Assembly (NCBI GenBank): GCA_934317205.1
Contig: CAKREL010000001.1
Coordinates: forward strand, 1-64,000
Length of the DNA stretch: 64,000 bases
From: an uncultured Eubacterium sp.
GTDB lineage: Bacteria > Bacillota > Clostridia > Lachnospirales > Lachnospiraceae
Reading direction: 5' to 3'
The first letter of the stretch is position 1, and each line of letters opens with the position of its first letter. The position numbers and the translations under genes are program-made. The notes below the pieces were generated by a model. That model did no database searches. It saw nothing but the letters and a program-made list of their open reading frames with translations, and was not told the origin of the DNA. Of this stretch, positions 53,861 through 62,673 are shown one piece after another.

Positions 53861-55144
53861 ATGGGCAACAGACGAAAGGTTACATTTGCATGTGAAGAAT
53901 TAAATCAAAATAGAAACGTGTTTGAAGGCACAATTGACAGACGCAGTTTTTTTCAAAATATGCGTGGAGACTTGCTGATTGCGGGAGAAAATGCAGGAGA
54001 TCAGAATCTGATACTGAGTCTGATCAATAGCTGTGTAGAGAAAGCAGACATGCCGACAATCCTGCTGTCCGGGCATCTGGAATTATTTGAGGAACTACAA
54101 AGATGCAGAAGCCGGGGCGAAATTGCGAATGTGAGAATTTCCGGTCCTTCTGAGAAAAGTTATCATCCGCTTCTTGGCATGTCAAAACAACAGATTCAGA
54201 GAATGGTGAGCTTGACAGCACAGGAAATTGGCATAGGTGTGGCAATTGAAAAAGTAATCATTTACACAGAGGCATTGCTGGATATCATCGCCGTGAAATA
54301 TCCGCTTTCCCTGCCGGCTATGACGGAGATTCTGCGTGAGGAGGATCATGTGATCTCAGAACTTGCCTTGCAATATGGACTTTCCAGTGCAGTGGCCGAC
54401 AATATACGAGGCAATCATGAAGCCGGAAAGATTTTGCGAAAAATCTGTGCACAGCTAGAAGAAATTTTTAAAAACGTATCAGCACCGGGAAACGATACAT
54501 TATGTAATCTTCCAAATGGAATCAAGGAAAATATCAGCCTGTTTGCTTTTTATGCCATATCTGGAAATAACCGGATATTAAATGCTTATCTAAAAGAAGA
54601 AATATACAACTGCCTGGAACTGGGTATGCGCTTTCGTGTACTTCTGGATGAAATGACATTTGAAGCAGAAAGAGATGAACTGTTGCAATATCTGCTGCAG
54701 GAGAAAGGCAGAGGAAGAATAGAGCTTATATTTCTGGCACAGAACCCAGTGAATGCTTTGAAAAATCCAGGAGATATGTCATTTGCGAATATTGTGATGT
54801 TTTCCCAGTCAACACCTGCAGCAACAGAAGAACTGTCAGACCGGTTATTTGGCAAATATCAATACTATTTTCCAGTGCCGACAGAAGGGACACCGCCCCA
54901 TCTTTTATTTACTTTTCAGCGGACAGTCACCTGGCAGATCCATTCAGAATCGCGCCTGCGGGTACGCAGCCAGGATCTGCATGTATTTCCATTTCGCCTG
55001 GCGACACAGGTTACCTATGTGGCATTAAAAACCATGGAGGGAGATGCTGTTTACCTGGTTCGTGCAGATGAATTTATGCAGAATAAAGCAGGAAGTCAAA
55101 AGGCAATTGATATTCACGGAGGAGAGATGAGAGATGAGACGTAG
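53861..55144 (+). CDS. Degenerate TraG/VirD4-like protein (no Walker A)
   Basis: 427 residues from the ATG behind AAAGGAGA. The order of parts recalls a TraG/VirD4-type or FtsK-like ATPase. DLLIAGENAGDQN stands where the Walker A loop would be but lacks GxGKS/T. RVLLDEMTFEAE is a Walker-B-like strand. RIELIFLAQNPVNAL then resembles the sensor strand with its Gln. The phosphate-binding loop is missing, so it probably does not hydrolyse ATP and acts as a structural or adaptor part. First gene of the Hsp70/AAA+ cluster, overlapping the next gene by 11 nt. The family link is my reading, not a search result. Confidence 0.5.
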   Translation: MGNRRKVTFACEELNQNRNVFEGTIDRRSFFQNMRGDLLIAGENAGDQNLILSLINSCVEKADMPTILLSGHLELFEELQRCRSRGEIANVRISGPSEKSYHPLLGMSKQQIQRMVSLTAQEIGIGVAIEKVIIYTEALLDIIAVKYPLSLPAMTEILREEDHVISELALQYGLSSAVADNIRGNHEAGKILRKICAQLEEIFKNVSAPGNDTLCNLPNGIKENISLFAFYAISGNNRILNAYLKEEIYNCLELGMRFRVLLDEMTFEAERDELLQYLLQEKGRGRIELIFLAQNPVNALKNPGDMSFANIVMFSQSTPAATEELSDRLFGKYQYYFPVPTEGTPPHLLFTFQRTVTWQIHSESRLRVRSQDLHVFPFRLATQVTYVALKTMEGDAVYLVRADEFMQNKAGSQKAIDIHGGEMRDET

Positions 55145-55412
55145 AAGAAATATTTTTCAAAATCAGTCAGACAGAATGGCTGGAATCCGGAACCTTTCGC
55201 CGGCGCAGATTGTGACAAGAGTGCTGGGAATTTTATCAGTGATCGGAGCAGTGCTCATAATGGTGAATCTGAACAAGATCATGGCTGCCATGGCCGTTTT
55301 TGCAGCAAAGATATGTTCCGGTGGAATCGTAGCTTTTGTGGCACTTGCGATAATTATATATTTGCTGCTTCGCCTGCGCTGGCGGATCAGAAACAGATTT
55401 TGGAGGTGGTAA
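55134..55412 (+). CDS. Small membrane protein (two helices)
   Basis: 92 residues. Basic N-terminus, a membrane segment at about 28-47 (VLGILSVIGAVLIMVNL) and a second at about 60-80 (GGIVAFVALAIIIYLLL), then an Arg/Trp-rich tail (RLRWRIRNRFWRW). Overlaps the previous gene and is two bases ahead of the next. Unknown; probably the membrane anchor of the cluster's complex. Confidence 0.7.
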   Translation: MRRRRNIFQNQSDRMAGIRNLSPAQIVTRVLGILSVIGAVLIMVNLNKIMAAMAVFAAKICSGGIVAFVALAIIIYLLLRLRWRIRNRFWRW

Positions 55413-55414
55413 AA

Positions 55415-55636
55415 ATGATGAGTTATGAATTGTGGGACATATGGATGTCTGTTCGCCGTTTCCTGATTGGATGGGGCGTTGGAATTGGAATTTTGTTTGT
55501 TGCGAGTTGTATACGATACAGGGCGTTTATCGGACAGGCCTTTGTGAATCATATCGGAGCATTGATCAACGGCATTATGCCGATTCTGATCATTTTGTTT
55601 GGCATCGGATATGCATTGAAAATGGCCTTTAAATAG
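55415..55636 (+). CDS. Small membrane protein (two helices)
   Basis: 73 residues from the ATG after TGGAGGTGGT. Two membrane segments (FLIGWGVGIGILFVASC and INGIMPILIILFGIGYAL) joined by a short loop. It is of the same type as the protein encoded just before it but not an obvious copy. Not recognised. Confidence 0.7.
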   Translation: MMSYELWDIWMSVRRFLIGWGVGIGILFVASCIRYRAFIGQAFVNHIGALINGIMPILIILFGIGYALKMAFK

Positions 55637-55651
55637 AATTTATAAAATGGA

Positions 55652-55695
55652 ATGGTGTAAGTGTCATCAGTATTTACTTTTAACATTCACACCAT
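55652..55695 (+). other. Stem-loop between the small membrane genes and the first Hsp70 gene
   Basis: ATGGTGTAAGTG and CATTCACACCAT can pair (10 of 12) around a 20-nt loop. No T-run, so it is more likely an mRNA processing or stability element than a terminator. Confidence 0.4.
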
Positions 55696-55718
55696 AGGAT
55701 GAGAAAGGAGCGTATAAA

Positions 55719-57284
55719 ATGGCAATAAAAATGGATACAAAACCGACTGTGATCGGACTGGACTTTGGAAACTGTAACTCTTTTCCGTGTTTTATTTCAG
55801 AGTTTGACAGTGACACAAAGATTGGAGGAAATGTGCATGATCTTCTTCCGGGTGGAATGAATGATGGAATACCGAGTGTGTTTTTTTATTCTGATAAAAC
55901 CGGGGTTCTATGCGGAGAAAATGCAGTGCGGAGCCGGGCCAGACCGGTACAAAACAGAAAACGTTATCTGAAGCGTCATCTTGGTAAGACGATGACATTG
56001 GATAAGAGAGAGTTCTCATACGACGAGGCCATTACAGAAGTAATACAGCATTGTGTACGCGTGGCCAACAGACAATTACAGTCGGGCTGGCAGTTATCGA
56101 CAAACCTGCTTTCTCTGGCTTATCCGGCTTCTTATACCTTTGCACAGAGACAGTATCTGATCGAGCAGGCCGAGAAAGCAACTCTGGCCGATGGAACACC
56201 TGTAAAGGTATATGGCACGATTGCAGAACCGGCCGCAGCAGCTCTGGATTATCTGGCAGAATCAGGTGACAGCAAAGAAGCAGCAGTGCTTGTGTATGAC
56301 CTTGGTGGGGGAACCTTTGATCTTGCACTGGTGGCGGTTTATCCACAGGGCAGAAAAAATAGTGAGGGGGATACCTACTACTACGATATTGTTGATGTTG
56401 GTGGGCTGGATGACGTCGGTGGTGCAGAATTTGATGAAATTATGTATCAGCTGCTTACGAAAAAATTTCAGGTATCGTTAAAACCGTCACATAAGGAAAA
56501 ATTACGTGCTGAATCTGAAAGAATCAAGAAAGACTTAAGTACTGATTCGTATGCGGAGGCAGAGCTGCTTTATAACGATGAGTATCTGTCTGTCCAGGTA
56601 ACCAGAGAGGAGTTCGAAGACGCATCCAGGGATCTGCTGCAAAAAACCATTGCAGCTACAAAGACAATGCTTGCAGAACATTCCAATCAGCAACCTGACT
56701 ATATTGTTCTGACCGGCGGAGCGAGTCAGATGCCAATGATTCGAAAAACATTGGAAACAGAGATTCCGGAGTTTAAAGAAAAAATCAGAGATTTTCGACC
56801 GAATCGGGCAATTGCTTACGGCGCCGCGCGCTATGGCACAACGGAACTGATCAGTGAAATCAGGACAGAAGAGAATGGATCAATGATTCAGCGCAGAACC
56901 GCATATGATCTGGGAATCCGGTTTTTTCATAGTAAGGATGATGAAAAAGGGTATATCTCGACCTACATTCCGGCAGGAACGCCAATACCGTATAAAACTG
57001 ATTTTCAGAGCTCCCATACACTTCTCGAAAAACAACGCTATTCTATGTTTCGGGTAAATGAAGCAAAAACAGCGCATCCAAATACTGAGAATGTATCTGA
57101 CGATTATACGGAAATCATGCGGGTCCAATTAGATCGCGGGAAGGAAGTACCGAAAGGAACCAAAAGTGAAACACGCCTGTGCATTGACAAACTTGGGGTA
57201 CTTACGATTGAAGCGAGAGAGGTTGATCATCCGGAGAATAAAATTCAGAACAATGTGGAACTGACCAATCTCAGAAAATCATAA
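55719..57284 (+). CDS. Hsp70-family protein (first), no lid domain
   Basis: 521 residues; DnaK is about 610. The nucleotide-binding domain has phosphate-1 GLDFGNCNS, phosphate-2 DLGGGTFDLA (from residue 194), adenosine LTGGASQMPM and the linker-side NRAIAYGAARYG. A beta-type substrate domain follows (FFHSKDDEKGYI, IPAGTPIPYKTDF, ETRLCIDKLGVLTIEA), but the helical lid is absent. N-terminal differences such as LLPGGMNDGIPSVFFY set it apart from DnaK. An ATP-driven client-binding or assembly factor. No dnaJ or grpE gene is adjacent. AAGGAGCG precedes the ATG. Paired with the different Hsp70 encoded 12 nt later. Confidence 0.9.
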   Translation: MAIKMDTKPTVIGLDFGNCNSFPCFISEFDSDTKIGGNVHDLLPGGMNDGIPSVFFYSDKTGVLCGENAVRSRARPVQNRKRYLKRHLGKTMTLDKREFSYDEAITEVIQHCVRVANRQLQSGWQLSTNLLSLAYPASYTFAQRQYLIEQAEKATLADGTPVKVYGTIAEPAAAALDYLAESGDSKEAAVLVYDLGGGTFDLALVAVYPQGRKNSEGDTYYYDIVDVGGLDDVGGAEFDEIMYQLLTKKFQVSLKPSHKEKLRAESERIKKDLSTDSYAEAELLYNDEYLSVQVTREEFEDASRDLLQKTIAATKTMLAEHSNQQPDYIVLTGGASQMPMIRKTLETEIPEFKEKIRDFRPNRAIAYGAARYGTTELISEIRTEENGSMIQRRTAYDLGIRFFHSKDDEKGYISTYIPAGTPIPYKTDFQSSHTLLEKQRYSMFRVNEAKTAHPNTENVSDDYTEIMRVQLDRGKEVPKGTKSETRLCIDKLGVLTIEAREVDHPENKIQNNVELTNLRKS

Positions 57285-57296
57285 AAGGAGGCAGTT

Positions 57297-58916
57297 ATGG
57301 ATTACATGGATGATGAAAAATATATATTAGGATTGGATATCGGGAATGGATATGGATATGCATCCGTGGTTCAAAATCCGAATACAGATCCAATTCCCCT
57401 GCTCCCGGCTTCTCTGGCGAATCTCGGAATGTCAACAGTGGCCTATGTAGAGGCTCCGTCGGGAGAGCATATAGAAGTATTTTCAAATGGAAGAGAGGCA
57501 AAGCGAAAATTTGCCAGAACTCCGCAGCAGCTGGTCCATGCTGTAAAAACACGGCTCAAGGAGGGAACCATTGCGGTTCCACAAGTCACGGAACCGGTAG
57601 AAGTGAATCGCATCTATGCAGCAATTGTACGTGATCTGCTTACGTTGGCAGAAGCGGAACTTGCCAATAAGGGAATTCCAAGGATCTACGATGTGGTGTT
57701 TACATTTCCGGCGTCCATTGCAGATGATGTGGTGATGTTGGACGCAATGCAGAAAAGTATTGAGCAGGTTGTCATTGATGAGAAACCGATCCGGGTACTT
57801 GGCCGGATACCGGAACCGGCGGCGGTAGCACTTGATTACCTGCACTATATGCAGCATGTTGCTCCGGAGGAGATCCGTATCAAAAAGAAAGACTTTACCG
57901 TTCTGGTCTATGATCTGGGGCATGGAACCTTCGACACGGCTGTAGTGACTGCACAGAGTGAGGGAACTCCCTATAAACTCCACCTGAAGGATGGTCTGGA
58001 ACAGGTAGGCGGAAAAGATTTCGATGAACTGCTGTTTCGTGAAATCCTGTCTCTGCTCCAGAAAAAATATCAGTTTTCACCAAGCAATGAAAGGCAGCGG
58101 GAAGAAATAAGGCAGGAAGCTGTAAATGCAAAAATAGCATTGTCCGATACAGAGTCTTATACCGCGACGATATTGAACCAGGAAGGGGAATATTATCAGG
58201 TGGAACTTACGCGGGAGCGTTTTGAAAAGCTCGGACAATACTTAGTATATCAGACACTGGAAATGGTCTGGCAAATGCTGAATCAGGCAAATGCAGATGG
58301 GCTTTCTATTGATGCAGTTGTACTGGCTGGAGGAGCGAGTAAAATTCCGATGATCCGCGAAAATTTAGAAGTATTGCTGGAGAAGAAGTGTCCGGTTGTA
58401 ATGCACCGTCCTTCGGAAGCTGTGGCTTATGGTGCGGCTCTCTTTGCGTATGGTATTGCACAACAGGAGAAAAAACAGGAACAGAAAGCGGAAGTACCAG
58501 GTGAGAAAAAGGCAGTTATCCAAACGGCAAATCCGGTGCTTGAGCAGCTGACAGATTGCTGCTACGGCATCTGGTATCCGTCTGAGGAAAAGCTGGAAGG
58601 TGAAATAAAATTTCTTATAAAAAATGGTCAGTCGAGACCGTGCAGCGCTGCGCCAGTTCCTTTTGTCAGTCAGTCTTCCAGAGTTGTGTTTCGGATTTAT
58701 AAATCAAGGAAGAAAAATCAGGAGCTGGAAAAAGCTGATATGCAGGAATGTGATTCTATTTTGTGGATCCCATTTGAGGTGAAAAAAGGGCTTAAATACA
58801 GATTAACATTAACCGCGTTGGAAAATTATGGATTACAGGCTGAACTTCGGTCAGATGAAGGTGATTATTACAAAAAAACGACAGCTGACACCTGGGAAGT
58901 ACTGACAGGAAAATAG
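57297..58916 (+). CDS. Hsp70-family protein (second), divergent
   Basis: 539 residues. Phosphate-1 GLDIGNGYGYA, phosphate-2 DLGHGTFDTAV (His209 in place of the second Gly), adenosine LAGGASKIPM and AVAYGAALFAYG. A charged linker (about 390-410) leads to a beta-rich domain that ends in TWEVLTGK. It is as different from the first Hsp70 as from DnaK, so the pair is not a recent duplication. The altered phosphate loop suggests slow or no ATP turnover. AAAGGAGG precedes the ATG. Confidence 0.87.
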   Translation: MDYMDDEKYILGLDIGNGYGYASVVQNPNTDPIPLLPASLANLGMSTVAYVEAPSGEHIEVFSNGREAKRKFARTPQQLVHAVKTRLKEGTIAVPQVTEPVEVNRIYAAIVRDLLTLAEAELANKGIPRIYDVVFTFPASIADDVVMLDAMQKSIEQVVIDEKPIRVLGRIPEPAAVALDYLHYMQHVAPEEIRIKKKDFTVLVYDLGHGTFDTAVVTAQSEGTPYKLHLKDGLEQVGGKDFDELLFREILSLLQKKYQFSPSNERQREEIRQEAVNAKIALSDTESYTATILNQEGEYYQVELTRERFEKLGQYLVYQTLEMVWQMLNQANADGLSIDAVVLAGGASKIPMIRENLEVLLEKKCPVVMHRPSEAVAYGAALFAYGIAQQEKKQEQKAEVPGEKKAVIQTANPVLEQLTDCCYGIWYPSEEKLEGEIKFLIKNGQSRPCSAAPVPFVSQSSRVVFRIYKSRKKNQELEKADMQECDSILWIPFEVKKGLKYRLTLTALENYGLQAELRSDEGDYYKKTTADTWEVLTGK

Positions 58917-58926
58917 GAGAAAAAAG

Positions 58927-59823
58927 ATGCTTAGAAACGAAAAAAATGTAGCGATACAGGATACAAATACAAAAGAATATGAGGAAAAAGAGAGTGCATT
59001 TATCGATGCAGTAAAGGAAGAAAGGAATAAGATTATAAATAACGCAGAGAGGGAGGCTTGGCAGATCATAGAACAGGCCAGAACCGAAGCGGAAGAAATA
59101 AAAAGTGCAGCAGAAGCAGAAATGCAGCAGAAAAGAGAGAGTCTTCGTGAAGAAGAGGAAAAGATGAGAGCACGGATGCACGAGTATTGGGAGAACCAGC
59201 AAAAGCAGGACAGAGAAAAACTGAATGCAGAAATGGCCCGATTGTCAGAAGACTATCTGAAAGAGACAAAACGGATGGAGCAGATTCATGATCAAATGTG
59301 TGATGATACCAACATTCTTCAGGTAAGTTGGAACATTGCAATGAATAGTGTGATTTCCACGATCCAGGAGACAACAACAGATTTTTATTCATATCTTCAG
59401 AAATGGAAGACATCATTATATCCTGGTGAAGTGGAGCGACTGGCACGGTGTTATGTGGATCTTTATCGGATCATCAATGTAAATGTAGATGGGGTGCTCG
59501 GTGAAGAACTTCTTGGAGAGAATTTCTCAGAAAAAACGCTGAACGGGTTGCAGAAATTGAAAAGTACATTATCAGTTTTTTTAAATCAATATCAAACGGC
59601 TTTACATGGGCTTGACTTGTATGTTTATTCCCCGAAAGAGGGGGAAGTATTTGACGATTATTTTCACACCCTTGCAGAAAATATCGATGGTACAGAAAAG
59701 CGGATTGTAGAATGCAGCACACCTGGCATTATGAAAAAGGCTCAGAATGAAAATGACGATGATGTTGTGATCAGAGCAGTTGTCAGAGTACAAGGTGTAG
59801 ATAAGCGGGAGGATAAAGGATGA
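58927..59823 (+). CDS. Coiled-coil protein of unknown function
   Basis: 298 residues. Residues 15-120 are one long charged coiled coil (REAWQIIEQARTEAEEIKSA, EEEEKMRARMHEYWENQQKQ), like the stalk of V-type ATP synthase E or GrpE. A helical C-terminal domain follows (TTTDFYSYLQKWKTSLYPGE, RCYVDLYRIINVNVDG). The GrpE-like layout next to two Hsp70 genes raises the idea of a nucleotide-exchange partner, but no GrpE signature is visible. Its stop overlaps the next start (ATGA). Confidence 0.7.
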   Translation: MLRNEKNVAIQDTNTKEYEEKESAFIDAVKEERNKIINNAEREAWQIIEQARTEAEEIKSAAEAEMQQKRESLREEEEKMRARMHEYWENQQKQDREKLNAEMARLSEDYLKETKRMEQIHDQMCDDTNILQVSWNIAMNSVISTIQETTTDFYSYLQKWKTSLYPGEVERLARCYVDLYRIINVNVDGVLGEELLGENFSEKTLNGLQKLKSTLSVFLNQYQTALHGLDLYVYSPKEGEVFDDYFHTLAENIDGTEKRIVECSTPGIMKKAQNENDDDVVIRAVVRVQGVDKREDKG

Positions 59824-60443
59824 AGCCCCATAATACGGAAGCTGAAAAACAGATTGCGCAGCATACATATCAACTGATTGTCTATGACAGGGAAAAATTG
59901 TCAGAGACAGGGCTTCTTCTGTCAGAAAAAGGGCAGGATCTGCAAAACCTGTCTTATACAGAACCGGTTCTGTTTCAGGCAGATAGTCGAATCCGGTTTC
60001 ATATCGATCACGAAGAAAAGGAATATATTTTGCCGGAACCGCTGACAGAACCGTTGGAACTGCTTGCATTTACCATTGGAAAGCAGGATGGATCAGATGT
60101 ATTGCTGGTTCGCAGATATGAGCATTCTGATCATGTATATACGATCAGGCTCGAGGAAGAATTTGAAGCAGATATCCAGACGGTGCTCCGTGATGTCAAA
60201 AAAGCAACAGATGCTCATAAGGAACTGTCCGCGTATCGGACAGAATTAGAAAGAATCCAGGCTGCAGTGCAGGAGAATGGATATGTCAATACGGAAGATT
60301 TTACGAAAAAACTCAGAGAAATGAATCAGCAGGCAGAGGTATTGATCACTCAGTATGACAGCTTTCTGAAAGCTGTCAGTCAGGATGTTATAGATTTGCA
60401 GAAAAAGATTGAGATCAGAAGAAAAGCAGGAGGTGAAAAGTAA
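59820..60443 (+). CDS. Small helical protein of unknown function
   Basis: 207 residues. N-terminal half beta-rich (QLIVYDREKLSETG, SRIRFHIDHEEKEYILPE); C-terminal half coiled coil (LRDVKKATDAHKELSAYRTE, LREMNQQAEVLITQYDSF). Starts in the ATGA overlap with the previous gene and ends four bases before the radical SAM start. Not recognised. Confidence 0.7.
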   Translation: MKPHNTEAEKQIAQHTYQLIVYDREKLSETGLLLSEKGQDLQNLSYTEPVLFQADSRIRFHIDHEEKEYILPEPLTEPLELLAFTIGKQDGSDVLLVRRYEHSDHVYTIRLEEEFEADIQTVLRDVKKATDAHKELSAYRTELERIQAAVQENGYVNTEDFTKKLREMNQQAEVLITQYDSFLKAVSQDVIDLQKKIEIRRKAGGEK

Positions 60444-60447
60444 ACTT

Positions 60448-61056
60448 ATGCAGATTCAGTTACATGCCATCAGGGATGGTGTTACAAAACTGGGACCGGG
60501 AATCCGGTTTGTTCTTTGGACACAGGGCTGCCAGCGCAGATGCCCAGGATGTATGACGCCGGAGAGCCAGCGTATGAATGGCGGATTTTCGGCAGATACA
60601 ACGCAGCTGGCCAGGCAAATTTTAAAAAGCGAAAGAAAAGGACTGACTATCAGCGGTGGGGAACCTTTTTTACAGGCAAAGGCACTGGCAGAACTGATCC
60701 GCGAGATCCGAAAAGAAGCGGATCCTGGGGTGATGATCTACACTGGTTTTACGATACAGGAGCTTCAGGAATCAGAAAATCCAGATTACAAAGAACTGCT
60801 GGGGCAGTGTGATCTGCTGGTGGATGGACCTTACATGCAGGAGCTGAACGATTCAAAAAATCTCAGGGGATCTTCCAATCAGAGAGCCATTGCGCTGACA
60901 GACAGATATCGAAATTTTGCAAAAGAAATTGGAACTAAGCCGGCAGAGGCAGAAATATTCTATGAGGAAGAACGCATAAGCATGGTTGGAATCCCGCCAA
61001 AAGGATTAGTTGAAAAAATGAGACAAAAAGAAGTTACAGGAAATTCAGGGATTTAG
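60448..61056 (+). CDS. NrdG-like radical SAM protein
   Basis: 202 residues from the ATG 12 bases after AGGAGGTG. Minimal radical SAM/4Fe-4S single-cluster protein. Cluster motif CQRRCPGC (Cys28, 32, 35) after the FVLWTQGC strand, SAM-binding TISGGEPFL, and a DLLVDGPYMQEL region like that of the anaerobic ribonucleotide reductase activase. No nrdD gene is near and none of the neighbours has a glycyl radical motif. So it either activates a protein encoded elsewhere or modifies a member of this cluster. The C-terminal 40 residues (EAEIFYEEERISMVGIPPKG) go beyond NrdG. Confidence 0.88.
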   Translation: MQIQLHAIRDGVTKLGPGIRFVLWTQGCQRRCPGCMTPESQRMNGGFSADTTQLARQILKSERKGLTISGGEPFLQAKALAELIREIRKEADPGVMIYTGFTIQELQESENPDYKELLGQCDLLVDGPYMQELNDSKNLRGSSNQRAIALTDRYRNFAKEIGTKPAEAEIFYEEERISMVGIPPKGLVEKMRQKEVTGNSGI

Positions 61057-61069
61057 AAAGGGGATACAT

Positions 61070-62650
61070 ATGAGTTATTACGAAACCGCAGAGCAGCGCA
61101 TGATCAGAGAGCAGAGAAGCCGAATTGAGAGACTGACCGCTGAATTAAACAGCAGAAGCTCAATTGGTAACATATGGAGACGGGATATGGATGTTGTTTC
61201 CAGACGGATACGAGATGAGAATGCACGTCTGGCGCGGCAGATGCGTCAGCAGCAGGCGGCTGCAGACAGAAAACAGAGCCAGATGAGTGCACAAGTGCAG
61301 AGGCTGGATGCACAGCTGAAGGAAAAAGAGCGACTGCAGAATGCAAAAATCCAGGCAATGCAGCAACAGCATGCGCAGCAGATCCAGCGCATGGAAGCGG
61401 ATTTTCAGGAGGAACAGCAGTCACTTCAGTCAGAAATCAGTCGAAACAGAAGAGAAATGCGGCGTGGTATCGAGCAGCTCAGAACGGAAACTGATCAGAA
61501 GCTTCAGGATCATAAAGAAGAGAATGCCCGTGCACTGGCGCAGGTAAGCAGCAGACTAGAACGTGAGATGAATGAGGTAAACAAAAATGTCAATTCCCTT
61601 GCGCAGCAGATTGCGGAAAGGGAGCAGGGAGACAGAGAACTGGCAGTCTACTGGGCGCAGGAAGCAGCACGCATGGCAGTTCAGATTCGGGAGACGTTTC
61701 AGAGTCAGCTGCTGGATGATCATAAAATGGCACTTCTGGATCGTAAGATCCGTCAGGCAAATGATGATATAAAAGGTGGCCAGTATCAGGCGGCGCTCAC
61801 AGTAGGACGGGAAGCATTTTATAATGCGCTGGACATGAAAGAAGAATTGTCTCTGGAAGCTCTGGAGTGGAATTATCAGTACAACAGTCTTCGAAAGAGA
61901 GAGGAAAAATTTCTGGAGGCGCTGGATGATGCAGAACGCAGAGTTTATGAAATAGAGACAGAAGAGGGCACCTATCAGTATACAAATGGTATTGATTACT
62001 GGACCTTTGGCCAGCTGTCTGTTTTGCAGGAACAGGTCACATCTGTACGAACTGAACTGGAAGATGCGGAGAAAATGACACGGGTACAGCTTAAAGAGGC
62101 AGAAGAACAGATCCACTCGCTGCAGGAACAGCTTGTACTGGTCGAGAATGCAGCACATATCAATGTGGCAATGTCAGTATCCCGCTACGAAACGGCTTCC
62201 AAAATTGCCAGTATCCTGGATGATAACTACGAGATGTCAGACGCGGATGGTGAGTTTTTCGGAAGAGAGGATCGTGAAGAGTATCATGCCATTTTCCAGA
62301 ATCCGGTTACCCGGGATCAGGTGGCAGTTGTCATTACACCGATCCCGGATGATACCGGGGTGGTAACGAACCATATAGAGCTGATCGTTGGGAATGCTGA
62401 CAATAATCCAGTGACCAGAGACCGTATCGCAAAAGAAGTGGCGGAAAAACTCAGAAGTGCTGGTTTGGAAGGCTGTTCCTTCCCTTGTGCCGGACGTTAT
62501 GGGGATGCGACGCATCAGGAAGTTGCCCGGGTAAGTGATATGACAGCCGTAGAAAATGGCGATGAAAAGGCCCGGGCCGCAAAACCTGTGGGAGCAGCAC
62601 AGACAGATTCAGTAGTTTCCCATGTAAAGAGACGCACACAGATGAGTTGA
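61070..62650 (+). CDS. Large coiled-coil protein of unknown function
   Basis: 526 residues. Residues 1-200 are almost uninterrupted Gln/Arg-rich coiled coil (RMIREQRSRIERLTAELNSR, ARLARQMRQQQAAADRKQ). A helical middle follows (about 205-370, with QYQAALTVGREAFYNAL, which looks like a tetratricopeptide-type helix pair). A compact C-terminal domain (about 370-490) has beta strands (DQVAVVITPIPDD, NHIELIVGNADN). No membrane helix. Starts after AAAGGGGAT. Probably the scaffold of the cluster's complex. Confidence 0.75.
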   Translation: MSYYETAEQRMIREQRSRIERLTAELNSRSSIGNIWRRDMDVVSRRIRDENARLARQMRQQQAAADRKQSQMSAQVQRLDAQLKEKERLQNAKIQAMQQQHAQQIQRMEADFQEEQQSLQSEISRNRREMRRGIEQLRTETDQKLQDHKEENARALAQVSSRLEREMNEVNKNVNSLAQQIAEREQGDRELAVYWAQEAARMAVQIRETFQSQLLDDHKMALLDRKIRQANDDIKGGQYQAALTVGREAFYNALDMKEELSLEALEWNYQYNSLRKREEKFLEALDDAERRVYEIETEEGTYQYTNGIDYWTFGQLSVLQEQVTSVRTELEDAEKMTRVQLKEAEEQIHSLQEQLVLVENAAHINVAMSVSRYETASKIASILDDNYEMSDADGEFFGREDREEYHAIFQNPVTRDQVAVVITPIPDDTGVVTNHIELIVGNADNNPVTRDRIAKEVAEKLRSAGLEGCSFPCAGRYGDATHQEVARVSDMTAVENGDEKARAAKPVGAAQTDSVVSHVKRRTQMS

Positions 62651-62673
62651 TAAAAAGAAGGAGAAGTATAAGA

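Noticed and set aside
60448-61056. Pyruvate formate-lyase or trans-acting glycyl radical activase for the dehydratases
   Set aside because: Those enzymes have dedicated activases beside them with ferredoxin inserts; this protein is the shorter NrdG type and is 25 kb away.
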